Part shown: piece after piece, positions 58,894 to 64,000 of the stretch
Layout of the letters: every line of letters begins with the position of its first letter
How positions within the stretch are numbered: position 1 is the first letter of the stretch
NCBI RefSeq assembly: GCF_020715565.1
Contig: NZ_CP085839.1
Location: forward strand, 2,914,001 to 2,978,000
DNA: 64,000 bases
Origin: Nocardioides sp. Kera G14
GTDB lineage: Bacteria > Actinomycetota > Actinomycetes > Propionibacteriales > Nocardioidaceae
Reading direction: 5' to 3'
The notes under the pieces: model-generated
What the model was told of the DNA's origin: nothing
Seen by the model: the letters and a program-made list of their open reading frames with translations, nothing else
The model's database searches: none
Translations under genes and position numbers: made by a program

Positions 58894-60387
58894 TCACCAT
58901 CCTGCCCGCTGGGACGCGAGGCGTCGCTCCGCGGCCTCCCAGTCGAGCCCCGGCCGCGGGTCGTAGCGGACAGTGGGATGCGTACGCCGGGTGAGCGACC
59001 GCATCGCCGCCAGGTCGGGCAGGTCGGCACCGAGCGTTCGTGCCTGGACGAGGGCGTTGCCCAGCGCTGCGGCCTCGGTCGGGCCGGCCAGGACGGGCAA
59101 CTCGCAGGCGTCGGCCGTGAGCTGGCAGAGCAAGGCGTTCTGGGACCCTCCACCGACGACGTGCACCACGTCCACCGCGTGGCCGGCGAGCTCCGCGGCC
59201 GTACGGACGTGACGCCGGTAGGCGAGGGCGAGGGAGTCGAGGATGCAGCGCACCAGGGCGGTCGTGCCCTCGGGCTCCGGCTCGCCGGATTCGGCGGCGA
59301 GCGTGAGGAGCCGCTCCGGCATGGGATCCGCCGCGGTGCTCGGGCCGAGCAGGCGGGGGTCGTTGACGTCGACCACGGTGCGCAGTGCCGGCTCATCGGC
59401 GGCCTCGGCGAGCAGGTCGCCGAGCTCGAGGCCGTCCTCGCCACGCTCGCGCCAGGTGCGCAGGGCCTCGGAGAGGACCCACAGGCCCATCACGTTCTTG
59501 AGGAACCGGATGGTGCCGTCGAGGCCGGCCTCGTTGGTGAAGTCGGCCTGCCGCGCCTCCTCGGTCAGCACCGGCCGGGGGAGCTCGAGGCCGACGAGGG
59601 ACCAGGTGCCCGAGGAGATGTACGCGAAGGAGTCGGTGTCGGCTGGGACCCCGACCACCGCCGAGGCGGTGTCGTGCGAGGCGACGGCGATGACCGGCAC
59701 GTCGTGGTCCAGGTCGAGCTCGGTCGCGACCGCGGGGGCGACCGAGCCGACGACGTCACCCGGGTTGCGCAACGGCGGCAGGATCGACCAGGGCAGGCCG
59801 ATCCGCGTGGCGAGGTCGAGCGCCCATTCGCGCCGCGTGGCGTCGTAGAGGCCGGTCGTCGACGCGTTGGTCCGCTCGGCACCGATCCGGCCGGTGAGCC
59901 AGTAGCCGAGCAGGTCCGGGAGCAGGAGCATGGTCTCGGCGGCCTCGAGCGCTGCGGTGCCCTCGGCCGCGGCGAGCTGGTAGACCGTGTTGAAGGGCAG
60001 CTCCTGGAGCCCGGTGACGGCGTACATCTCCTCGGCCGGAATGACGGCGCGGACGCGGTCGGCGACCCCCTTGGTCCGCTGGTCGCGATGGCTCACGGGG
60101 TTGCCGAGGAGCCGCCCGTCACGGTCCAGCAGGCCGTAGTCGACGGCCCACGAGTCGATGCCGATGCCGTGGATCGGCCCCTCCGCCGCGATCTTCCGGA
60201 TGCCGGCGAGCATCTCGCGGTGGATGCCGACCACGTCCCAGACCAGCTCGCCGCCGACCCGCACCGCCCCGTTGGGGAAGCGGTGCGCCTCGGTGACCTC
60301 GAGCCGGTCCGGGCCCACGACCGCCGCCATGATGCGGCCACTGGTCGCACCCAGGTCGACGGCCGCGAGCCGGAGGTCGGACGTCAT
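58894..60387 (-). CDS. rhaB: Rhamnulokinase
   Basis: Phosphorylates L-rhamnulose to rhamnulose-1-phosphate. The 497-residue FGGY-family kinase has the N-terminal ATP motif AAVDLGATSGRIM, the substrate region GIDSWAVDYGLLDRDGRL and NPVSHRDQR, FAYISSGTWSLVGLEL and the C-terminal VHVVGGGSQNALLCQLTADA. These are the specific RhaB landmarks rather than those of glycerol or xylulose kinases. ATG overlaps the rhaEW stop (ATGA). Confidence 0.95.
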   Translation of the reverse strand: MTSDLRLAAVDLGATSGRIMAAVVGPDRLEVTEAHRFPNGAVRVGGELVWDVVGIHREMLAGIRKIAAEGPIHGIGIDSWAVDYGLLDRDGRLLGNPVSHRDQRTKGVADRVRAVIPAEEMYAVTGLQELPFNTVYQLAAAEGTAALEAAETMLLLPDLLGYWLTGRIGAERTNASTTGLYDATRREWALDLATRIGLPWSILPPLRNPGDVVGSVAPAVATELDLDHDVPVIAVASHDTASAVVGVPADTDSFAYISSGTWSLVGLELPRPVLTEEARQADFTNEAGLDGTIRFLKNVMGLWVLSEALRTWRERGEDGLELGDLLAEAADEPALRTVVDVNDPRLLGPSTAADPMPERLLTLAAESGEPEPEGTTALVRCILDSLALAYRRHVRTAAELAGHAVDVVHVVGGGSQNALLCQLTADACELPVLAGPTEAAALGNALVQARTLGADLPDLAAMRSLTRRTHPTVRYDPRPGLDWEAAERRLASQRAGW

Positions 60388-62417
60388 CGCAGGAAGGCCG
60401 CCGCCACGCCCGCGTCGACGGGGATGTGCAGGCCGGTGGTGTGGCTGAGCTCCGGCGAGCAGAGCACGAAGACGGCGTTGGCGATGTTCTCCGGGAGCAC
60501 CTCACGCTTGAGGATCGTCCGCTGGGCGTAGAACTTGCCGAGGTCCTTCTCCTCCACGCCGTAGACCGCGGCACGGTTGGCTCCCCAGCCGCTGGCGAAG
60601 ATGCCCGAGCCCGCCACGACGCCGTCGGGGTTGACGCCGTTGACCTTGATGCCGTGCTCGCCGAGCTCGGCGGCCAGCAACCGGACCTGATGGGCCTGGT
60701 CGGCCTTGGCGGCACCATAGGCGACGTTGTTCGGGCCGGCGAAGATCGAGTTCTTGCTGGAGATGTAGACGATGTCGCCGCCCAGCTCCTGCTCGATCAT
60801 CACCTTGGCAGTCGCCTTCGCGACGAGGAACGAGCCCTTCGCCATCACGTCGTGCTGCAGGTCCCAGTCGCGCTCGGTGGTCTCGAGGAGGGACCGGGAC
60901 AGCGACAGGCCGGCGTTGTTGACCACCAGGTCGAGACCGCCGAAGGCGAGTACGGCGGCGGCGACCGCCGCCTGCACCGCAGCCGCGTCGCTGACATCCA
61001 CCTGGACACCCACGGCGACGTCGGCACTGCCGAGCTCGGCGGCGGCTGACTCGGCCTTGGCCAGGTCGAGGTCGGCGATGACGACGCAGGCGCCCTCGGC
61101 CGCGAGCTTGGCGGCGGTCGCCTTCCCGATGCCGCTGGCGGCACCGGTGACGAGGGCGATGCGGGTCGCGAGCGGCTTCGGCTTCGGCATCCGCTGGAGC
61201 TTCGCCTCCTCCAGCGCCCAGTACTCGATGCGGAACTTCTCGGCCTCGTCGATCGGCGCGTACGTCGACAGTCCCTCAGCACCGCGCATCACGTTGATCG
61301 CGTTGACGTAGAACTCACCCGCGACGCGGGCGGTCTGCTTGTCCTTGCCGTAGCTGAACATGCCGACGCCGGGGACCAGCACGATGAGCGGGTCCTTGCC
61401 ACGGATGGCCGGGGACTCCGGCGTCGCGTTGCGGTCGTAGTAGCCCTGGTAGTCCTCGCGGTAGGCGACGGCGAGCTCCTTGAGCCGGGCGATCGACTCC
61501 TCCACGCTCGCCGAGGCGGGCAGGTCGAGGACGAGCGGCTTCACCTTGGTCCGCAGGAAGTGGTCAGGGCAGGACGTCCCCAGCGCGGCGAGGCGCGGGT
61601 GCTCGGCGGAGGCGAGGAAGTCGAGCACGACGTCGGAGTCGGTGAAGTGACCGACCATCGGACGGTCCGCCGACGCGATCCCGCGGATCGTCGGCGCCAG
61701 GGCGGCGGCCTTGGCGCGACGCTCGGCCTCGGGAAGGGCGGCGTACCCGTCGAGCGCCGGTCCGAACGGCTCGGCCCTGCTGTACTCGGCGATGTGGGCG
61801 GCGGCGGTGTCGATGATCCAGAGCGAGTTCTTCTCGGCCTCGTCGCTGGTGTCGCCCCACGCGGTGATGCCGTGGCCACCCAGGATGCAACCGACCGCCT
61901 GCGGGTTCTCGGCCTTGATCTCGGCGATGTCGAGGCCGAGCTGGAAGCCCGGACGGCGCCACGGCACCCAGACCACCTTGTCGCCGAAGATCTGCTCGGT
62001 CAGCTTCTCTCCGTCGGCGGCGGTCGCGATGGCGATGCCGGAGTCGGGGTGAAGGTGGTCGACATGCGCAGCGTCGACGAGGCCGTGCATGGCGGTGTCG
62101 ATCGACGGGGCAGCGCCGCCCTTCCCGTGCAGGCAGTAGTCGAACGCGGCGACCATCTCGTCCTCGCGCTCCACGCCGGGGTAGACGTCGACCAGGGCAC
62201 GCATCCGGTCGAGGCGGAGCACGGCGAGCCCGGACTCCTTGAGGGTGCCGAGGTCTCCCCCGGAGCCCTTGACCCAGACCAGCTCCACCGGCTCCCCTGT
62301 CACGGGGTCGGTCTCCGTGCCCTTCGCCGAGGTGTTGCCGCCCGCGTAGTTGGTGTTCTTCGGGTCAGCGCCGAGACGGTTCGATCGAGCGATCAGCTCT
62401 GCTGCCGTCGTACTCAT
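60384..62417 (-). CDS. rhaEW: Bifunctional rhamnulose-1-phosphate aldolase / lactaldehyde dehydrogenase (RhaEW)
   Basis: Splits rhamnulose-1-phosphate into dihydroxyacetone phosphate and L-lactaldehyde, then oxidises the aldehyde to L-lactate. The 677-residue fusion has an N-terminal class II aldolase domain (YAGGNTSAKGT, HVDHLHPDSGIAIA with zinc His residues, GHGITAWG) over residues 1-~410. The C-terminal SDR domain has LVTGAASGIGKATAA, NNAGLSLSRS and the Ser-Tyr-Lys set in YISSKNSIFAGPNNVAYGAAKA. It sits between rhaI and rhaB, the classical order for this pathway in actinobacteria. Confidence 0.95.
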   Translation of the reverse strand: MSTTAAELIARSNRLGADPKNTNYAGGNTSAKGTETDPVTGEPVELVWVKGSGGDLGTLKESGLAVLRLDRMRALVDVYPGVEREDEMVAAFDYCLHGKGGAAPSIDTAMHGLVDAAHVDHLHPDSGIAIATAADGEKLTEQIFGDKVVWVPWRRPGFQLGLDIAEIKAENPQAVGCILGGHGITAWGDTSDEAEKNSLWIIDTAAAHIAEYSRAEPFGPALDGYAALPEAERRAKAAALAPTIRGIASADRPMVGHFTDSDVVLDFLASAEHPRLAALGTSCPDHFLRTKVKPLVLDLPASASVEESIARLKELAVAYREDYQGYYDRNATPESPAIRGKDPLIVLVPGVGMFSYGKDKQTARVAGEFYVNAINVMRGAEGLSTYAPIDEAEKFRIEYWALEEAKLQRMPKPKPLATRIALVTGAASGIGKATAAKLAAEGACVVIADLDLAKAESAAAELGSADVAVGVQVDVSDAAAVQAAVAAAVLAFGGLDLVVNNAGLSLSRSLLETTERDWDLQHDVMAKGSFLVAKATAKVMIEQELGGDIVYISSKNSIFAGPNNVAYGAAKADQAHQVRLLAAELGEHGIKVNGVNPDGVVAGSGIFASGWGANRAAVYGVEEKDLGKFYAQRTILKREVLPENIANAVFVLCSPELSHTTGLHIPVDAGVAAAFLR

Positions 62418-62421
62418 GTGT

Positions 62422-63600
62422 TCAGTTCCATCCTGCTTGGGTGCCGCCGATACGGTCGGCCTCGATCTGTTCCTGGTAGCCGCTGGCGAGGTAGGCCCGC
62501 ATCGGGTCGGCGGGCAGACCTCGCTCCTCGCGCCATGCAGCGAGGAGCGGTCGGACGTCGGTGTAGAAGGCGTCCATGAAGATCTCGTTGGCGAGCAGTA
62601 CGTCGCCCGCCTCCTGCGCCGCGGTGAGCGCGTCGCGATCCACCAGCAGTGCCCGTGCGGTCATCTCCTGCACGTTGAGCACCGAGCGGATCTGGCCCGG
62701 GATCTTCTTCTCGATGTTGTGGCACTGGTCGAGCATGAAGGCGACGTCCGCAGTCGCCTCCGGCCCGAAGCCGCCTCCGCGGATGACCTCGAAGAGGATC
62801 CGGAAGAGCTGGTACGGGTCCGCGGCACCGACGATGAGGTCGTCGTCGGCGTAGAAGCGGCTGTTGAAGTCGAAGGAGCCGAGCTTCCCGAGCCGCAGCA
62901 ACTGGGCGACGATGAACTCGATGTTCGTGCCGGGTGCGTGGTGGCCGGTGTCGAGGCAGACGAAGGCACGTTCGCCGAGCGCGGCCACATGGGCGTACGA
63001 CGTACCCCAGTCCGGGACGTCGGTGTGGTAGAACGCCGGCTCGAAGAACTTGTACTCCAGGACCAGCCGCTGCTCCTCGCCCACCCGCTCGTAGATGGTC
63101 GCCAGCGACTCGGCGAGGCGGTCCTGCCGTCCGCGCAGGTCGCCCTGACCGGGATAGTTGGTGCCCTCGGCGAGCCAGATCTTGAGGTCGCGCGAGCCGG
63201 TCGCGTCCATCACGTCGAGGCACTCGAAGTGATGGTCGATCGCCTTCTGCCGGATCTTCGGATCCGTGTGGGTGAGGGCGCCGAGCTTGTAGTCGTCGTC
63301 CTGGAACGTGTTGGAGTTGACCGTGCCCAGCCGGATGCCGAGATCCTCGGCGTACCGCCGCAGGGCGGCGTAGTCGTCGACCTTGTCCCAGGGGATGTGC
63401 AGGGCGACCGCCGGTGCGAGGCCGGTGAAGCGGTGCACGGCCGCGGCGTCGGCGATCTTCTCCTCGACGGTGCGAGGCGTTCCGGCGGAGCCGAAGACCT
63501 TGAACCGCGTCCCGGAGTTGCCGTAGGCCCACGAGGGGACCTCGATGGCCTGGCCGTCGAGGAACGGCGCGATCCGGTCGAACCGTGTTGCCTGTGTCAT
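62422..63600 (-). CDS. rhaI: L-rhamnose isomerase
   Basis: Converts L-rhamnose to L-rhamnulose. The 392-residue TIM-barrel enzyme is of the RhaI type (like Pseudomonas stutzeri isomerase) rather than E. coli RhaA. Metal-site segments are visible: RLVLEYKFFEPAFYHTDVPDWG, CLDTGHHAPGTNIEF and GSFDFNSRFYADDDLIVG, with HIPWDKVDDY near the N-terminus. ATG 63600 is coupled to the mutarotase gene upstream by a one-base gap. Confidence 0.94.
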   Translation of the reverse strand: MTQATRFDRIAPFLDGQAIEVPSWAYGNSGTRFKVFGSAGTPRTVEEKIADAAAVHRFTGLAPAVALHIPWDKVDDYAALRRYAEDLGIRLGTVNSNTFQDDDYKLGALTHTDPKIRQKAIDHHFECLDVMDATGSRDLKIWLAEGTNYPGQGDLRGRQDRLAESLATIYERVGEEQRLVLEYKFFEPAFYHTDVPDWGTSYAHVAALGERAFVCLDTGHHAPGTNIEFIVAQLLRLGKLGSFDFNSRFYADDDLIVGAADPYQLFRILFEVIRGGGFGPEATADVAFMLDQCHNIEKKIPGQIRSVLNVQEMTARALLVDRDALTAAQEAGDVLLANEIFMDAFYTDVRPLLAAWREERGLPADPMRAYLASGYQEQIEADRIGGTQAGWN

Positions 63601-63601
63601 G

Positions 63602-63973
63602 TCACTTCACTTCTGTCTCGCGAATAGTCGAGGAGAGCTGGTCCTCGAGGTGGAAGACCTCCTGCAGCTCCACGAACCCGGTGTCGGGTGCGGCATCGCC
63701 GAGGTCGACGAAGAATTCGGCCATCTCGGCCTGCCAGCGGGTGTTGATCTCGCGTGCGGCCATGCCTGCTTGGGCCTCGGCGAGGGACGGTGTCTCGAGA
63801 TAACCGATGAGGAGTCCGTCCGGGCGGAGGAAGAGCGAGTAGTTGTGCCAACCGGTCTCGTGCAGGGCCTGGAGCATCTCGGGCCATACGGCGGCATGCC
63901 GCCTTCGGTACTCGTCGATCCGGTCGGGCCGGACCTGCAGTTGGAAGCAGACTCGCGTCATCTCGTCCGTCAT
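63602..63973 (-). CDS. rhaM: L-rhamnose mutarotase
   Basis: Interconverts the alpha and beta anomers of L-rhamnose for the isomerase. The 123-residue DUF718/RhaM protein has CFQLQVRPDRIDEYRRRHAAVWPEM with the active-site His, HNYSLFLRPDGLLIGYLE and the C-terminal EVFHLE. ATG 63973 has a GGAAGG site upstream; ATG 63961 is a possible second start. The promoter and any regulator of this operon lie beyond the right end of the window. Confidence 0.94.
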   Translation of the reverse strand: MTDEMTRVCFQLQVRPDRIDEYRRRHAAVWPEMLQALHETGWHNYSLFLRPDGLLIGYLETPSLAEAQAGMAAREINTRWQAEMAEFFVDLGDAAPDTGFVELQEVFHLEDQLSSTIRETEVK

Positions 63974-64000
63974 GTCGTTGGTTCCTTCCGAGGTGCCTGC

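Overview
This 64 kb window is high-GC, densely packed DNA from an actinobacterium. The closest fit is the Nocardioidaceae (Nocardioides-like). The signs are many GTG starts, ATGA/GTGA stop-start overlaps, an EtfD-type Fe-S membrane oxidoreductase, a DesA3/Rv3230c-type desaturase pair, a dCTP deaminase of the mycobacterial type and a TerD stress cluster. The genus call is inference from gene content. No IS element, phage or CRISPR array was seen. Two tRNA genes are present: Gly-CCC and Ser-CGA.

Layout. 1-5.2 kb: tail of an MFS transporter, a small membrane/coiled-coil protein and etfD, the membrane oxidoreductase for electron transfer flavoprotein, which here has a ~550-residue disordered tail with nine SLFD motifs. 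5.2-11.6 kb: iron-siderophore uptake operon (binding lipoprotein, two permeases, ATPase, siderophore-interacting reductase) behind an iron-box-like operator, followed by a sugar porter. 11.6-17.5 kb: PAP2 protein, dcd, two tandem SGNH hydrolases, L,D-transpeptidase, tRNA-Gly, alpha/beta hydrolase, DUF2461 protein. 17.4-27.4 kb: a full Ter stress system, with a leftward biosynthetic arm (HpcH-like lyase, PRTase-TRSP, StiP/PELOTA, HAD) divergent from a rightward arm (TerD, TerD, TelA, hypothetical, degenerate TerD, TerA-like), and a convergent TerC/DUF475 membrane protein. 27.4-33.2 kb: CAP protein, SnoaL-like protein and SDR sharing a KstR-like box, a FadE5-type acyl-CoA dehydrogenase, a GH43-like secreted protein, enoyl-CoA hydratase. 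33.2-37.8 kb: two paralogous secreted metzincin proteases. 37.8-42.9 kb: acyl-CoA desaturase, its ferredoxin reductase, a divergent PucR-type regulator, an M1 peptidase lipoprotein. 42.9-46.5 kb: acyl-CoA carboxyltransferase flanked by short tandem repeats, Xi-class GST-like protein, zinc metallopeptidase. 46.5-53.7 kb: transglutaminase / ATP-grasp-alpha-E / transglutaminase-DUF2126 amide-ligase-type cluster. 53.7-56 kb: degenerate GGDEF protein, SGNH lipoprotein, holin-like membrane protein, tRNA-Ser. 56-64 kb: a leftward operon rhaM-rhaI-rhaEW-rhaB-lutA-lutB-lutC that should take L-rhamnose through lactaldehyde and lactate to pyruvate.

Three lipid genes far apart (etfD, acyl-CoA dehydrogenase, enoyl-CoA hydratase) carry the same palindrome GTTAC-N6-GTAAC just upstream of their starts, which suggests a shared fatty-acid repressor. 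The most unusual items are this regulon signal, the SLFD-repeat tail of EtfD, the tandem repeats flanking the carboxyltransferase, and the Ter cluster with a TerD paralogue that has lost its calcium-site residues.
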